From Psychrosphaera sp. B3R10 (lineage in GTDB: Bacteria > Pseudomonadota > Gammaproteobacteria > Enterobacterales > Alteromonadaceae), in contig NZ_JAHKQH010000044.1 of NCBI RefSeq assembly GCF_018861025.1, positions 160,718 to 224,717 of the forward strand: DNA of 64,000 nt, read 5' to 3'. The position numbers were made by a program, and so were the translations under genes. Shown one piece after another: positions 43,718 to 54,932 of the stretch. The notes under the pieces were generated by a model. That model did no database searches. It saw nothing but the letters and a program-made list of their open reading frames with translations, and was not told the DNA's origin. Within the stretch, counting starts at the first letter, position 1; every line of letters begins with the position of its first letter.

Positions 43718-46021
43718 TTGAGTCCAACCATGATTGCTAATCGCGTCAAGACAATATTACTGCGCCTAAGCAAAACGTCTTTATCGACCTTGTTACTTTA
43801 TTGTTTTTCGAACAGTGCTTTGGCAGCTGTTCCACTTTGTGACATCGAAATTCCGGTGAGCGCGGAAGAAGCTCGCATAAAAAAAATTGCAAACTCGTAT
43901 CAAAGCCGCTCTGAAATAATGGTCGAAAGCGATAAAGCTGAATTAATCAGAAACGAATTTACGGAATTTCAAGGTAACGTTGTTATTTTTCAGCAACAAC
44001 AAACCGTACAAGCAGACAGTGCAATTTACGACGAGCTAAAAAACCAATTTACCGCTAAAGGTAATATTAAATTGGATTCGACCTCAGCCACAGTTGAAGG
44101 CGAATCTATTTTTATTGACGATTCCAACAAAGACTTTAAGTTACTTGACGCCGAATACCAGTTTGGATTTAACTCAGGTCGCGGTAAAGCTGCAGAGTTT
44201 TCAATTGAGAATAATCAAAAACTTAAACTCGCCGATGCAACATTTACGACATGTCCGGGCGATGACCCAAGTTGGTTGTTTTCATCAAACAGCATTTATA
44301 TCGATCAAAAGAAAGGCTGGGGCGAGGCTTGGAATACCACATTTCGAATAAATGATGTGCCTATTATCTACGTACCCTACGTAACATTCCCGATAACAGA
44401 CCAACGTAAAACCGGTTTATTGTTCCCGGAGTTAGGTAATTCAAGTCGATATGGCGCGTACTATGCACAGCCTATTTACTTCAATATTGCCACAAACCTA
44501 GATTATACGTTCACACCTAAATACATGTCAGAGCGAGGCACACAGCTAAATAACAACTTACGGTACATGACTCAAAACAGTTATAATATTTTACAACTTG
44601 AATATTTAGATAAAGATCAAAGTGACGATAGTCTATCGCAACGTTACTTGGCACATATCCAACACGACTCCAGTTGGGACGAAAATTGGAATATGCAAAT
44701 GCAATATACCAATTTGAGTGATGACAATTACATCAGCGAATTTAACAGTGACTATCATCATCAGGCGGATACGCATCTCAATAACTTCGTCAATGTAAAC
44801 TATTTCAGCGAAAAATTTGATGCGAGCTTTTTATCTCAAAAAATATCTGAACTTGGCCCCCATACCTCGTCGTATGTTGTGCCAATCCAACTGCAAACTG
44901 ACTGGCGTGAAAACTTGGCTATGGAAGGCGTGACCGTTAGCCTGCACAGCCAATATACCCACTTCACCCATAATTCGTTTGATGACGATAGAATTGACCG
45001 ACTGCATTTTGAACCTAAATTAAATTATAGTTATTACAGCCCTGCCTTTCAGTTTGAAACCGGTGTAAGTTTTTTATCAACAAATTACGAAATTCAAAAT
45101 ACAACTGCGGATACCTCAGAAGATATTTACCGTGGCATTTTTAAGTATCGCCTATTAACAGGCTTAAACTTCGAAAAACAGAGTAACTACTTTGGTAAGT
45201 CAGTGAGACAGACTTTGGAGCCAAAAATCCAATATGTATATGTTGAAGAAGAAGATCAATCTGGCATTGGCCTCTATGATTCACAGCTTTTAAAAGAAGA
45301 TTATTTTGCACTATTCCGCGATAATAGATATTCAAGTATCGATCGTATATCTGCTATGAACCAAGCCACCTATGGTTTTAGTACAAGTATATTTGACGAA
45401 AAGAACACAGAGTTATTACGATTTGGCATCGGCCAAGTGCAGAAATTTGGCCAAAATAGTAATGAAGAGGGAACTAATGGCGAGTTAACCACCTCTAAAC
45501 CGTCGCTTGCTATCGAGTTTTTTGGTCGGATCTCAGAACATTGGCAACTTGACGGCGGCTTCCTATATAATCGGGACGCACAGCAAGTTGATACAGGATT
45601 TGTGGCACTCGATTATTATTTGACACAAGATCAAAATATTCAGATCAACCATCGATTTGCCAATGATGTCGCGGGCATAAAGATCAACCAAACTGGCCTT
45701 TTCACCAGTTACAAACTTAATAATCAGTGGTCGATTGCGGCAAGTTACCACTATGACTCTGAGCGCAAGGTAAACCTCGACAGCTTAGTAGGATTTGAAT
45801 ATCGTTCTTGTTGTTGGAGCGTGCAAATTGCAGCCCAAAGGCAAGTAAGATTAGACTTAAACAGCGAACAAGCTATAGACGATGTTGACGTAACTTACGA
45901 CAACAGCATTGGCTTAAATTTTAGAATTAATGGACTCGGCGGCGAAACCAAATCAGCAATCACTAAGTTGTTTGCTGACAGCATTTTCGCTTATCGTCGC
46001 CCCTATTTGATAACAAATTAA
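43718..46021 (+). CDS. lptD: LPS-assembly outer-membrane protein LptD
   Basis: Inserts lipopolysaccharide into the outer leaflet with LptE. It has 767 residues with a signal peptide (about 1-37), an N-terminal OstA/LptA-like jellyroll (A-E-L-I-R-N-E-F-T-E-F-Q-G-N-V), then a large barrel (LptD C-terminal domain). The four cysteines needed for the interlocking disulfides are in place: Cys41, Cys179 and Cys698-Cys699. The TTG start at 43718 has GAGGT upstream; ATG 43730 is an alternative. It heads the conserved lptD-surA-pdxA-rsmA-apaG-apaH operon. Confidence 0.95.
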   Translation: MSPTMIANRVKTILLRLSKTSLSTLLLYCFSNSALAAVPLCDIEIPVSAEEARIKKIANSYQSRSEIMVESDKAELIRNEFTEFQGNVVIFQQQQTVQADSAIYDELKNQFTAKGNIKLDSTSATVEGESIFIDDSNKDFKLLDAEYQFGFNSGRGKAAEFSIENNQKLKLADATFTTCPGDDPSWLFSSNSIYIDQKKGWGEAWNTTFRINDVPIIYVPYVTFPITDQRKTGLLFPELGNSSRYGAYYAQPIYFNIATNLDYTFTPKYMSERGTQLNNNLRYMTQNSYNILQLEYLDKDQSDDSLSQRYLAHIQHDSSWDENWNMQMQYTNLSDDNYISEFNSDYHHQADTHLNNFVNVNYFSEKFDASFLSQKISELGPHTSSYVVPIQLQTDWRENLAMEGVTVSLHSQYTHFTHNSFDDDRIDRLHFEPKLNYSYYSPAFQFETGVSFLSTNYEIQNTTADTSEDIYRGIFKYRLLTGLNFEKQSNYFGKSVRQTLEPKIQYVYVEEEDQSGIGLYDSQLLKEDYFALFRDNRYSSIDRISAMNQATYGFSTSIFDEKNTELLRFGIGQVQKFGQNSNEEGTNGELTTSKPSLAIEFFGRISEHWQLDGGFLYNRDAQQVDTGFVALDYYLTQDQNIQINHRFANDVAGIKINQTGLFTSYKLNNQWSIAASYHYDSERKVNLDSLVGFEYRSCCWSVQIAAQRQVRLDLNSEQAIDDVDVTYDNSIGLNFRINGLGGETKSAITKLFADSIFAYRRPYLITN

Positions 46022-46034
46022 AACGAGAATTAGA

Positions 46035-47321
46035 ATGATAAGAAAATCGATTTTAAGCCTGACACTTCTATTTGCGATGACAAGTGTAGCGCTTAATGCA
46101 GCTCCTAAAAAAATCGATAATGTGACTGCCATAGTTAACGACAACGTTATCTTAGAAGGTGAAATTGAATCAGTAATTAACGAAGTTAAAGCGACGGCAC
46201 TGAAAAGCAATCAAGAATTGCCTTCTGATAGAGCATTAAGAACACAGTCAATTGACCGCTTGATTTTAAAAAGTATTCAGTTACAACTAGCAGAAAAAAT
46301 GGGCATCCAAATCAGCGATGCGCACTTAGATTCAGCTATAGCGTCAATCGCTGCTGAACAAAAAATTACTGTGGAAAATCTACGAAAAATTGTAACTGAT
46401 TCAGGTCAAAGTTATGAGCGCTACCGAGAGCAGCTGCGTGAAGAAATTTCAATTAGTGAAGTTCGTCGTGCCAGTGTCCACCGACGCGTAAATATTTCAC
46501 TGCAGGAAGTGAATACTCTTATTTCACTAATTGACAAACAAACAAGTAAAGAAGAATACCAAATAGGTCATATCTTAGTTGCTGTCGACAGCAAAGCAAC
46601 CCAAACAGAGATTACCTCTCGTAAATCAGTTGCAGATAAGGTTATCAACTTGCTGAATGAAGGCAGTGACTTTACTAAGGTTGCTATCGCTTCTTCATCT
46701 GGTGCTAAAGCACTTGAAGGTGGTGATTGGGGCTTTATGAGCATCAACGAAATGCCTACTCTATTTTCTGCCAGCATTAAAGGTAAAAAGAAAGGTGACT
46801 TAATTGGACCACTTCGTTCTGGCGCAGGTTTTCATATCATTAAAATACTCGATGTCCGAGGCCGTCAAACAGTCGAAGTTAAAGAAGTTAAAGCACGACA
46901 TATTCTGATTAAACCGTCTATTATTCTGAGTGAAGAAAAAGCACAATCTATGCTAAATAAATTTGTTGAAGACGTTAAAAACAACGGCGCAGATTTCGGT
47001 GAGCTTGCTAAAGAACATTCTGAAGACCCAGGCTCAGCACTTAAAGGCGGTGAACTAGGCTGGGCAAACCCAGACATTTATGATGACAACTTTAAAGCTC
47101 AATTAGGTAAGTTAGAAGTAGGTGAGTACAGCGCGCCATTCCGCTCACAGTTTGGTTGGCATGTGGTGCAGCTAATGGAAAACAGAACCGCTGATGCGAC
47201 TGAAAAGAGCAAACAAGATAGAGCGTACCAAATTTTGTATAACCGTAAGTTTGCGGAAGAAGTTGAAAACTGGTTACGTGAAATTCGAGATCAGGCATTT
47301 ATAGAAATTATTGCAGAGTAA
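46035..47321 (+). CDS. surA: Periplasmic chaperone/PPIase SurA
   Basis: A 428-residue periplasmic chaperone for outer-membrane proteins. A signal peptide (about 1-23, ending L-N-A-A) is followed by the N-terminal chaperone domain and two parvulin domains (about 172-275 and 284-385; E-Y-Q-I-G-H-I-L-V-A, then K-A-R-H-I-L-I-K, G-G-E-L-G-W, A-P-F-R-S-Q-F-G-W-H). It lies 13 bases after lptD, whose product is a SurA client. Confidence 0.96.
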   Translation: MIRKSILSLTLLFAMTSVALNAAPKKIDNVTAIVNDNVILEGEIESVINEVKATALKSNQELPSDRALRTQSIDRLILKSIQLQLAEKMGIQISDAHLDSAIASIAAEQKITVENLRKIVTDSGQSYERYREQLREEISISEVRRASVHRRVNISLQEVNTLISLIDKQTSKEEYQIGHILVAVDSKATQTEITSRKSVADKVINLLNEGSDFTKVAIASSSGAKALEGGDWGFMSINEMPTLFSASIKGKKKGDLIGPLRSGAGFHIIKILDVRGRQTVEVKEVKARHILIKPSIILSEEKAQSMLNKFVEDVKNNGADFGELAKEHSEDPGSALKGGELGWANPDIYDDNFKAQLGKLEVGEYSAPFRSQFGWHVVQLMENRTADATEKSKQDRAYQILYNRKFAEEVENWLREIRDQAFIEIIAE

Positions 47322-47324
47322 CTA

Positions 47325-48317
47325 ATGATAAAACGAGTTGCGGTAACACCAGGTGAGCCCGCTGGAATAGGACCTGAACTTGTTGTTCAGGTCGCACAAC
47401 AAGAATGGCAATCACAATTGATTGCCATTGCTGATCAAGACTTATTAAAAGAACGTGCTGAAGCATTAGGTTTACCATTGGTCATAAAACAATTTGACCC
47501 TGCGGCAAAACCTGAACTTCATGTCCCCGGTGAATTATTTGTCTGTCACGAACCTCTTACTGTGGAGTCGATTCCAGGTGAGTTAAATGACAAAAATGGC
47601 CATTATGTTGTAAATACCTTGACCATCGCGAGTCAGGGCAATATGGACGGTATTTTTGACGCTGTTGTCACAGGCCCTGTGCACAAAGGCATAATTAACC
47701 AAGCTGGTATTCCATTTAGTGGTCACACTGAATTTTTTGCTAATCATTCAAATACATCCGACGTTGTAATGTTACTTGCAACTGAAGGTTTACGGGTCGC
47801 ATTAGTAACCACTCATATCCCACTAGCTTATGTTTCCAAAGCGATTACTCCAGAACGGTTGCACAAAGTGACAACCATTTTACATAACGAATTACGAGCG
47901 AAGTTTGGATTAGACGAACCTCGTATTCTAGTGTGCGGCTTAAACCCACACGCCGGTGAAGGCGGCCATTTGGGCCGTGAAGAAATTGAAATCATCGAAC
48001 CTACGCTCGATGTATTGCGCAGTGAAGGGCTAAACCTAGTTGGTCCCCTTCCGGCAGATACACTTTTTCAGCCTAAATTGTTAGATCAAGCAGACGCGGT
48101 GTTAGCCATGTACCATGATCAGGGATTGCCTGTATTAAAGTACAAAGGTTTTGGCAATGCAGTCAATGTCACACTAGGCTTACCTTATATTAGAACATCG
48201 GTTGATCACGGTACTGCCTTAGATTTAGCGGGAACCGGAGAAGCAAGCGTTGGTAGCATTGAAGTTGCTATTCGTTATGCAATAAAAATGGCCAACGAAC
48301 AAAAGGCACGAAAATAA
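47325..48317 (+). CDS. pdxA: 4-hydroxythreonine-4-phosphate dehydrogenase
   Basis: A 330-residue PdxA of pyridoxal-5'-phosphate synthesis. It oxidises 4-phosphohydroxy-threonine with NAD. Family blocks include [35 protein letters not shown] (metal His), [17 protein letters not shown] and [12 protein letters not shown], then [10 protein letters not shown]. It begins 3 bases after surA ends. Confidence 0.96.
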   Translation: MIKRVAVTPGEPAGIGPELVVQVAQQEWQSQLIAIADQDLLKERAEALGLPLVIKQFDPAAKPELHVPGELFVCHEPLTVESIPGELNDKNGHYVVNTLTIASQGNMDGIFDAVVTGPVHKGIINQAGIPFSGHTEFFANHSNTSDVVMLLATEGLRVALVTTHIPLAYVSKAITPERLHKVTTILHNELRAKFGLDEPRILVCGLNPHAGEGGHLGREEIEIIEPTLDVLRSEGLNLVGPLPADTLFQPKLLDQADAVLAMYHDQGLPVLKYKGFGNAVNVTLGLPYIRTSVDHGTALDLAGTGEASVGSIEVAIRYAIKMANEQKARK

Positions 48318-48320
48318 TTT

Positions 48321-49166
48321 ATGACTAAACGCACGTCAGGTAAAAAACACTTTAACCCTGCTAAAGGTATTCATCAGGGGCATAAAGCCAGAAAACGATT
48401 TGGTCAAAACTTCTTAACAGATGAAGACGTTATCGAACGAATTGTACGCGCGATTTCCCCTAAAGTTGGCGAAAACATTGTTGAAATAGGTCCCGGTCTT
48501 GGCGCAATAACAGAGCCAGTGGCGGAATTAACAGACTTACTTAATGTTGTTGAACTGGATAAGGATCTTGCTGAGCGATTGTCGACTCATCCATTTATCG
48601 GTAAAAAGTTAAATATTTATCAAGCTGATGCAATGCAATTTGATTTCTCTGAAATCAAACGTGATGACAAGCCATTAAAAGTATTTGGCAATTTGCCATA
48701 CAATATTTCGACGCCGTTGTTGTTTCACTTGTTTCAGTTTTTAGACAACATTGAAAACATGCACTTTATGCTTCAAAAAGAAGTTGTAAATAGAATGTGT
48801 GCGGCACCAAACAGTAAAACCTTTGGTCGATTGAGTGTTATGACACAATATTACTGTCGTTGTGTCCCTGTGACTGATGTGCCACCTTCTGCATTTGTGC
48901 CACCACCTAAAGTTGATTCTGCGGTTATTCGGTTGATTCCTAAGTCGCATGCAGATCGTAACCAGGTTAATCCAGCGACATTAAATCACGTTTGTCTTGA
49001 GGCATTTAACCAACGTCGTAAAACGTTACGTAACAGTTTGCAAAATATCGCAACGGTTGAAGAGATTGTTTCACTTGGTATCGATCCAACAAAAAGAGCT
49101 GAAAATCTGTCGTTAGACGACTACATCAAGATTGCCCAGTGGTTAGACAACAAAAAGCAGGGGTAA
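48321..49166 (+). CDS. rsmA: 16S rRNA dimethyladenosine transferase
   Basis: 281 residues (KsgA). It dimethylates A1518 and A1519 of 16S rRNA in 30S maturation. [10 protein letters not shown] at the start of the fold, [11 protein letters not shown] for S-adenosylmethionine, and the NLPYNIST catalytic motif are present, with [11 protein letters not shown] in the C-terminal part. It follows pdxA by 3 bases in the conserved operon. Confidence 0.96.
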   Translation: MTKRTSGKKHFNPAKGIHQGHKARKRFGQNFLTDEDVIERIVRAISPKVGENIVEIGPGLGAITEPVAELTDLLNVVELDKDLAERLSTHPFIGKKLNIYQADAMQFDFSEIKRDDKPLKVFGNLPYNISTPLLFHLFQFLDNIENMHFMLQKEVVNRMCAAPNSKTFGRLSVMTQYYCRCVPVTDVPPSAFVPPPKVDSAVIRLIPKSHADRNQVNPATLNHVCLEAFNQRRKTLRNSLQNIATVEEIVSLGIDPTKRAENLSLDDYIKIAQWLDNKKQG

Positions 49167-49170
49167 CAAA

Positions 49171-49539
49171 TTGATGAATATCGAGATAACCGTAGCCACT
49201 CGAAATATTGAAGAACAAACTGACTCTAAAAGTTTTAGATACGTATTTGCTTACACAATTACCATTAAAAATAACGAAGATGTTGCCGTGCAATTATTTA
49301 ATCGTTACTGGTTGATCACAGACGCAAACGGTAAAAAAGTAGAAGTTCAGGGCTCTGGTGTTGTTGGTGAGCAACCTATTATCCAGCCCAATGAAGATTA
49401 TACTTACACAAGCGGTTGTGTTTTAGAGACAGAAGTGGGGACAATGGAAGGTTATTATCAAATGGCAAAAGCAGGCGACGAATTAACCAATGTCGCAATT
49501 CCTGTTTTTAGGCTTGCGATCCCAAATATCGTGCATTAA
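49171..49539 (+). CDS. apaG: ApaG protein
   Basis: 122 residues, a single ApaG beta-sandwich. F-A-Y-T-I-T-I-K-N-N, N-R-Y-W-L-I-T-D-A-N-G, V-V-G-E-Q-P-I-I-Q-P-N-E, Y-T-Y-T-S-G-C are conserved. The biochemical role is not settled. It lies 4 bases after rsmA and 8 bases before apaH. Confidence 0.95.
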   Translation: MMNIEITVATRNIEEQTDSKSFRYVFAYTITIKNNEDVAVQLFNRYWLITDANGKKVEVQGSGVVGEQPIIQPNEDYTYTSGCVLETEVGTMEGYYQMAKAGDELTNVAIPVFRLAIPNIVH

Positions 49540-49547
49540 GGAAAACC

Positions 49548-50366
49548 GTGGCCGACTATTTTATTGGTGACATTCAAGGTTGTTATGCCGGATTAAGAAA
49601 GGCTTTAGCAGTTGTTGAGTTCAATCCAGCAAAAGATGTATTGTGGCTAACAGGTGATCTAATTGCCCGCGGCGAGGACTCCCTCGCCGTACTAAAATAT
49701 CTTTACAAAAACAGTGACAGCGTGAAAACGGTATTAGGTAATCATGACCTACACTTTTTAGCCGTTGCCAATGGTTTAAAAAAAGCCAATCCGAAGGACA
49801 ACCTAACAAACCTCCTCGACAGTTCAAAGTTGCCCAAATACTTAGATTGGCTGCGCCAACAGCCTTTAATTCAAGCGTTGCCGGATAAAAGTGGTTATAT
49901 GACACACGCAGGCTTACCGCCATTGTGGAAACCCAAAACGGCCAAATTATGGGCTAAAAACGTTAGCGATGAGCTAAACACTAGCAATTACCTGTCTTTT
50001 TTACCGCTGTTATACGGTAATAAACCAAGTGTGTGGACCGAAGAAATGCCTGATCAAGACAAACTTAGGTATACCATTAGCGCGCTGACTCGAATGCGAT
50101 TCTGCTCTCCTTTAGGCGAACTTGATTTCAGCCAGAAAGGCTCGCCTAGTTTACTCGACCAGTCAATGTCCAAATCATTTATTCCTTGGTTTCAACTGGC
50201 CCCAAAACGTTTTGACAAAAACAAATGGATTTTTGGCCATTGGGCATCGTTAATGGGTGAAACGGGAAATAAAAATATTATCGCACTGGATACGGGTTTT
50301 GTATGGGGTAACCACTTTACGCTATTAGATTGGCAAACCCAGTCATTTATTAGGGTTGATGCATAA
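49548..50366 (+). CDS. apaH: Symmetrical bis(5'-nucleosyl)-tetraphosphatase
   Basis: A 272-residue metallophosphatase that hydrolyses Ap4A to two ADP and also removes Np4 caps from RNA. The calcineurin-like signature is intact: GDIQGCYAGL, GDLIARG, GNHDLHFLA, then T-H-A-G-L-P-P and F-G-H-W-A. The start is GTG 49548, preceded by AAGGAA. It is the last gene of the lptD operon. Confidence 0.95.
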   Translation: MADYFIGDIQGCYAGLRKALAVVEFNPAKDVLWLTGDLIARGEDSLAVLKYLYKNSDSVKTVLGNHDLHFLAVANGLKKANPKDNLTNLLDSSKLPKYLDWLRQQPLIQALPDKSGYMTHAGLPPLWKPKTAKLWAKNVSDELNTSNYLSFLPLLYGNKPSVWTEEMPDQDKLRYTISALTRMRFCSPLGELDFSQKGSPSLLDQSMSKSFIPWFQLAPKRFDKNKWIFGHWASLMGETGNKNIIALDTGFVWGNHFTLLDWQTQSFIRVDA

Positions 50367-50458
50367 TTTTTATTACAAAGATAAGGTAACGACTTAGATT
50401 TTACTTATGCATTATTACTGTAATAACAAAAACAACGTGATAGTATTTTAAATTATAT

Positions 50459-50485
50459 TAATAATAATAACTTGTCTGCCGATAC
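50459..50485 (+). promoter_or_regulatory. Sigma-28 (FliA)-like promoter of the chemoreceptor gene
   Basis: GCCGATAC (50478-50485) matches the FliA -10 GCCGATAA at seven of eight positions. Eleven bases upstream is TAATAATA, a partial match to the TAAAGTTT -35. It is 44 bases before the chemoreceptor ATG, the class of gene FliA normally controls. Confidence 0.55.
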
Positions 50486-50529
50486 TCATATATTAACAGA
50501 GAGTTTCGTTGTATTTAGTAGGAGTGCCC

Positions 50530-52542
50530 ATGAATTTAACAGTCGCAATGAGAGTAATTGGAGGGTTTGCCATTACCTCTGTCTTAATTTTAGGGTTAGG
50601 CGCAGTTTCTGTGACAACGTTAAATGGAATTTCAGATTCGACACAGGACGTGAACAAAGTATCAGTACCGGCAATGGAGGCTAGTGCCAAGTTACAACAG
50701 CACTTCTTGTTGTTAAGTAAAACCACATTACTTGACTATTACGCATCAAACTATGCAGAAACTGAGCAGTCGGTTAATACTTTCAAAGCACAAGCGGCTG
50801 ATTTTGAAACTGATTTAAACCTTCTTAAAGGTATAGTTTCTAATACGTCTGAACTCGCCAACAAATTGCCTAATGTCACAGAGTCCTATTCTGGTTTTAA
50901 AGATACTGCATTTAAGTTATTTGAATCTAAACACAAAATTTTAGAATATCGTGACAATGTAGCTTCGGCACTAGAAGAGACAGAATACGCGGCAGACGAC
51001 GCAGCAACATACTTACTAGATTTCATAGATATTAATAATTTAAAACCCACCGATGACGCGACAAAAAATATTTCTCAATTAGAATCGACGATGGTCTCAC
51101 TAATCACGACGATGTCGGATATTAGTAAAGAAGCGAAAAAACAAAACGTCGAAACTATCATCAAAGAATTAGCCTATATTCAAGAACGTTCTGGTACTTT
51201 ATTGGAACTGATTAAAGCAGATGTTGAAAAAAATAGTTTTGAAGGTTTTTCTGATATTGAAGACCAATTAGAAGCTGTTAATGAATTACTGAATTCACCT
51301 AAAGCCGTGCACAAATTAAAACTTGGATGGCTAGATCAAATTACACTAACCGACACACTGCTGGAAACGACAAACAAAAAAATCCTTGATGGATTAGATC
51401 AATTGGAAGCGTTGCAGTCAGCAGTTAAAACGACGCTAAACGAAACTACAAATAACGTTACAAACGACGTTAACGAAGGGGTTAACATCAGCTATGGCGT
51501 AATTGTTTTCTCCGTTATCGCATCTGTCTTTATTGCATGGCAAACGGTTATCCGCGTAACTCGCCCACTTGCTGAAGTTAACCGCGTACTTAACGTTGTT
51601 GCAACCGGTGACTTAACTGAACGACTAGACGACTCAAATCGCGATGAATTTGGTGAATTAGCCACTAACTGTAATAAACTTATTGAAAGCCTACGTGAGC
51701 TTATTAATGGCATAGTTAACCGTTCAAATCAGCTTGCAACTGCCTCTGAACAGACCTCTATGGTCGTTAAAGAATCTACTATCGCAATAAATGACCAGCG
51801 TTCTCAAGTAGAACAAGCTGCAACGGCAACAACAGAAATGAGCAGTACATCATCATCGGTAATGGAACGTGCGAAAGAGGCGTTAGCTGACATTAAACAT
51901 GCTGACGAAGAAGCGGAACGCGTAAAACAAATTTCAGATACCAACAAACAGACCATTATGAGTTTGGCTGGTGAAATTGAACAAGCTTCTAGTGTTATTA
52001 ATCAGGTTAATCATCACAGTGCAGCTATTGGCGGCATCTTAGATGTTATCCGTGGCATAGCGGAACAAACAAACTTATTAGCACTTAACGCTGCGATTGA
52101 AGCGGCTCGTGCCGGTGAACAAGGCCGTGGCTTTGCGGTTGTTGCCGACGAAGTTCGTTCTCTTGCGAGTAAAACTCAAGAGTCGACCGAAGAAATTCAA
52201 AACATGATCGAACAATTACAAAGCGGTTCTAAATCTGCAGTAACGGTAATGAATAACAGTAAAACTCAAGCTGAATTGTGTGTCACTCAAACTGAACAAG
52301 CAACTATCGCACTTGATGGCATCACAGATTCTGTTCATCAAGCAAATGATATGAGTGAACAAATTGTGATTGCAGCGAATGAGCAATATCAAGTCAGCAG
52401 CGAAATTAGTGAACGACTAGAATCAATTGTTGCAATTGCCGAGCAAACCGCCGCAGGTGCGGTACAAACTGACCAATCTTCGCAAGAAGTTGCGCGATTA
52501 GCTGAAGAACTAAGATTGTCAGTGGATCAGTTCAGACTTTAA
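50530..52542 (+). CDS. Methyl-accepting chemotaxis protein
   Basis: A chemoreceptor of about 670 residues. The first helix (about 8-27) is followed by a large, mostly helical periplasmic region (about 30-320, 4-helix-bundle-like), a second helix (about 325-345), HAMP (about 347-400) and a signalling domain with the hairpin tip [20 protein letters not shown]. The start at ATG 50530 has GGAG 6 bases upstream; an in-frame TTG at 50509 adds seven residues only. The ligand is unknown. The sigma-28-like promoter upstream links it to the flagellar regulon. Confidence 0.94.
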   Translation: MNLTVAMRVIGGFAITSVLILGLGAVSVTTLNGISDSTQDVNKVSVPAMEASAKLQQHFLLLSKTTLLDYYASNYAETEQSVNTFKAQAADFETDLNLLKGIVSNTSELANKLPNVTESYSGFKDTAFKLFESKHKILEYRDNVASALEETEYAADDAATYLLDFIDINNLKPTDDATKNISQLESTMVSLITTMSDISKEAKKQNVETIIKELAYIQERSGTLLELIKADVEKNSFEGFSDIEDQLEAVNELLNSPKAVHKLKLGWLDQITLTDTLLETTNKKILDGLDQLEALQSAVKTTLNETTNNVTNDVNEGVNISYGVIVFSVIASVFIAWQTVIRVTRPLAEVNRVLNVVATGDLTERLDDSNRDEFGELATNCNKLIESLRELINGIVNRSNQLATASEQTSMVVKESTIAINDQRSQVEQAATATTEMSSTSSSVMERAKEALADIKHADEEAERVKQISDTNKQTIMSLAGEIEQASSVINQVNHHSAAIGGILDVIRGIAEQTNLLALNAAIEAARAGEQGRGFAVVADEVRSLASKTQESTEEIQNMIEQLQSGSKSAVTVMNNSKTQAELCVTQTEQATIALDGITDSVHQANDMSEQIVIAANEQYQVSSEISERLESIVAIAEQTAAGAVQTDQSSQEVARLAEELRLSVDQFRL

Positions 52543-52564
52543 ACCTAGGCTAACCATTCAATAA

Positions 52565-52591
52565 AAAAAACCAACGGAAGTTGGTTTTTTT
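52565..52591 (+). terminator. Intrinsic terminator after the chemoreceptor gene
   Basis: AAAAAACCAAC / GTTGGTTTTTT has the loop GGAA and a T-run, 22 bases after the stop codon. Confidence 0.88.
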
Positions 52592-52809
52592 ATGTCTAAA
52601 TATAAAAGGATTATTATCAGATATTTTAAATATACCTTCACTTATAACAATACTCTTAATTAACTAGTTGAGACAAACTCCCTCTTTTAACGTATCAAAT
52701 AAGCCAACAATAATTTTTGCGCTAAACACAAAAACGTAACATATAGTCCGACCTAAATTTGATTAAAGTAGCCTGTTAATAATTAGTATTTTTATTTAGT
52801 GGGACGCCA

Positions 52810-54663
52810 ATGACAATTAAGACAATAAAAATAACGTTTTTACTTACTGCATTTCTCGCCTTAGGTTTTGGTAGTAGCTTTGCACAAGGCCATTCAGGAA
52901 ACCAAACGGTAAATATTTGGCACAAACTTAGCCTAACGTTTGACGGTCCACAAACCAATGAACTTGCCACACCAAATCCGTTTAGCGACTTCAGGGCCGA
53001 CGCAATTTTTATCAGCCCAAGCAATAAACGTTACCTTGTCCCTGGATTTTATGCCGCCGACGCAAACGCTCAAAATACCCATGCACAAGCTGGCAATAAA
53101 TGGCAGGTTTTATTCTCTCCCAATGAAGTCGGAGTCTGGCGCTATTCAATGTCCTTTGTTACAGGCGAAAATATCGCAAGCCTACCTTTTACTACAAAAC
53201 AAACGGCGCATTCTGATTCTGCAGGCTACTTTGACAAAAAACAGGGGCAGTTTACGGTTGTTAATTCAACAATAAAGCTTGATAACAAAGACTTTAGAAC
53301 CAAAGGAAAGCTTGAATATGTTAACAAACCATTTTTGCAATTTAGCGGTAATCTCGAATTCTTTTTAAAGGCTGGTGCAAATAGCCCTGAAGTATTGCTT
53401 GGCTTTACTGGTTTTGATAACACCCCCACAGACCGTAACTATCAGGAGCATGTAAAACATTGGCAATCAGGCGACCCTATTTGGAACACGACTAACTCAA
53501 CGGCAAAGGGGACAAAAACGGAATCTTCGAAAGGTATTATTGGATTAATAAACTTTCTTTCTTCATTTGACATAAATGCCTTTTATTTTTTAACCATGAA
53601 CCATTTAGGTGACGGCAAACAAGTTTGGCCTTGGGTCGATAAAAGTGAGCCAACCCGTTATGACGTATCTAAATTAGCACAGTGGGACATTCTGTTTTCA
53701 CATATGCAAAGCAAAGGAATAATGACCCACTTTGTCTTGACCGAAACCGAAAACGAATCACTTTTTGAATGGTTTGAAAGTCGATTAGAAAACGACTTTG
53801 CCATCTCCAGAAAAATCTATTACCGAGAATTATTTGCACGCTTTGGCTACCACTTAGCGACAACATGGAATATTGGTGAGGAAAACGGCTGGCAAGACCC
53901 AAGTGGCGATGACAAACAACAAAAAGCAAACACGACAAAACAACGCAAACAATTTGCCGATTATCTACAATCACTGACTTACTACCGTGAACATATCGTA
54001 ATTCATAATGGCCCTTCGTTGGATTATCATATATACGATAAACAAGACGATAACATCCTAGGTTATAAATCATATACCGGCCCAAGTTTACAGGGCGAGC
54101 TTAAAACCAATACAACTTACAACGACGTTTTAAAGTATCGCCAATTGACACAAAATAGCGATCACCCTTGGGTTATTTCAATGGACGAAGCCTATATTAA
54201 CCATCCCGCTAACGACATTGACCAATGGCGAAAAGACAACGTGTGGGCTACTTTTATGGCGGGCGGCGCTGGAATCGAGTTTTATTTGGGCGGTGGCGGC
54301 GATATATTTGTTCAAGATGTTGCACCTTTTAAAGACTTCTATCTCCAAATGACCAATGCTGCGGCATTTTTTAGAGAATTTGTACCGTTCGAAGATTTAA
54401 CGCCATCGACTACATTGAGCCGGTCAGGCTGGGGATTAACTGATAATAAATCCTATTATTTACTCTATTTTAAACAAGCTAATCAAGCATCTGCGGCGCT
54501 ACCACAAGGTTGTTACCAATTAGATTGGTTTAATCCCCGCAGCAATCAATACATTGCGGGTTCTCAAATATGTCGGGACTCCTCAGCTGAAAGCGCACTG
54601 CCCGCCCCACCTGACACACAAAATGACGACTGGGTATATATAATCAAAACAAATTTAAAATGA
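52810..54663 (+). CDS. DUF5060-domain secreted glycoside-hydrolase-like protein
   Basis: 617 residues. A signal peptide (about 1-25, ending S-F-A-Q) precedes a DUF5060 beta-sandwich (about 35-125: H-K-L-S-L-T-F-D-G-P, N-P-F-x-D-F-R, F-S-P-N-E-V-G-V-W-R-Y). A TIM-barrel-like catalytic region follows, with candidate acids in TTWNIGEENGW and ISMDEAYINHPAND. A C-terminal beta domain closes it. DUF5060 is found in polysaccharide-degrading enzymes of marine bacteria. The substrate is unknown. It is close to, but on the opposite strand from, a GH10 xylanase. Confidence 0.82.
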   Translation: MTIKTIKITFLLTAFLALGFGSSFAQGHSGNQTVNIWHKLSLTFDGPQTNELATPNPFSDFRADAIFISPSNKRYLVPGFYAADANAQNTHAQAGNKWQVLFSPNEVGVWRYSMSFVTGENIASLPFTTKQTAHSDSAGYFDKKQGQFTVVNSTIKLDNKDFRTKGKLEYVNKPFLQFSGNLEFFLKAGANSPEVLLGFTGFDNTPTDRNYQEHVKHWQSGDPIWNTTNSTAKGTKTESSKGIIGLINFLSSFDINAFYFLTMNHLGDGKQVWPWVDKSEPTRYDVSKLAQWDILFSHMQSKGIMTHFVLTETENESLFEWFESRLENDFAISRKIYYRELFARFGYHLATTWNIGEENGWQDPSGDDKQQKANTTKQRKQFADYLQSLTYYREHIVIHNGPSLDYHIYDKQDDNILGYKSYTGPSLQGELKTNTTYNDVLKYRQLTQNSDHPWVISMDEAYINHPANDIDQWRKDNVWATFMAGGAGIEFYLGGGGDIFVQDVAPFKDFYLQMTNAAAFFREFVPFEDLTPSTTLSRSGWGLTDNKSYYLLYFKQANQASAALPQGCYQLDWFNPRSNQYIAGSQICRDSSAESALPAPPDTQNDDWVYIIKTNLK

Positions 54664-54736
54664 ATTTAATGGCGTAATATTAGCGGGTTTGCGGTTACAC
54701 ATTGGCATTTGGAGATTGCAGACGTTTTCGCCTTAG

Positions 54737-54767
54737 CTTCGCAGGTTCCGCCCTGCGAGCCGCTTTT
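54737..54767 (+). terminator. GC-rich hairpin with short T-run, possible terminator
   Basis: TCGCAGG (54739-54745) / CCTGCGA (54752-54758) has a six-base loop, then CGC and five T. It lies 75 bases after the DUF5060 gene, in an island much richer in G+C than its surroundings. It may be a terminator or part of a repeated palindromic element. Confidence 0.4.
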
Positions 54768-54932
54768 TGGTTGCACCCTTACCCTTATTTAAAGTTTATA
54801 TTATCGTCGACGGTAATGTGAGGCATAAGTATTGGCTAGATAGAGCCCTTTTACCTAGCTGCACTTCGAAACAGAGCGACTGCAATAGCCGCCTTGAGGT
54901 CAAAGACCGATCTTTCGATAAGATTCAGCCCC

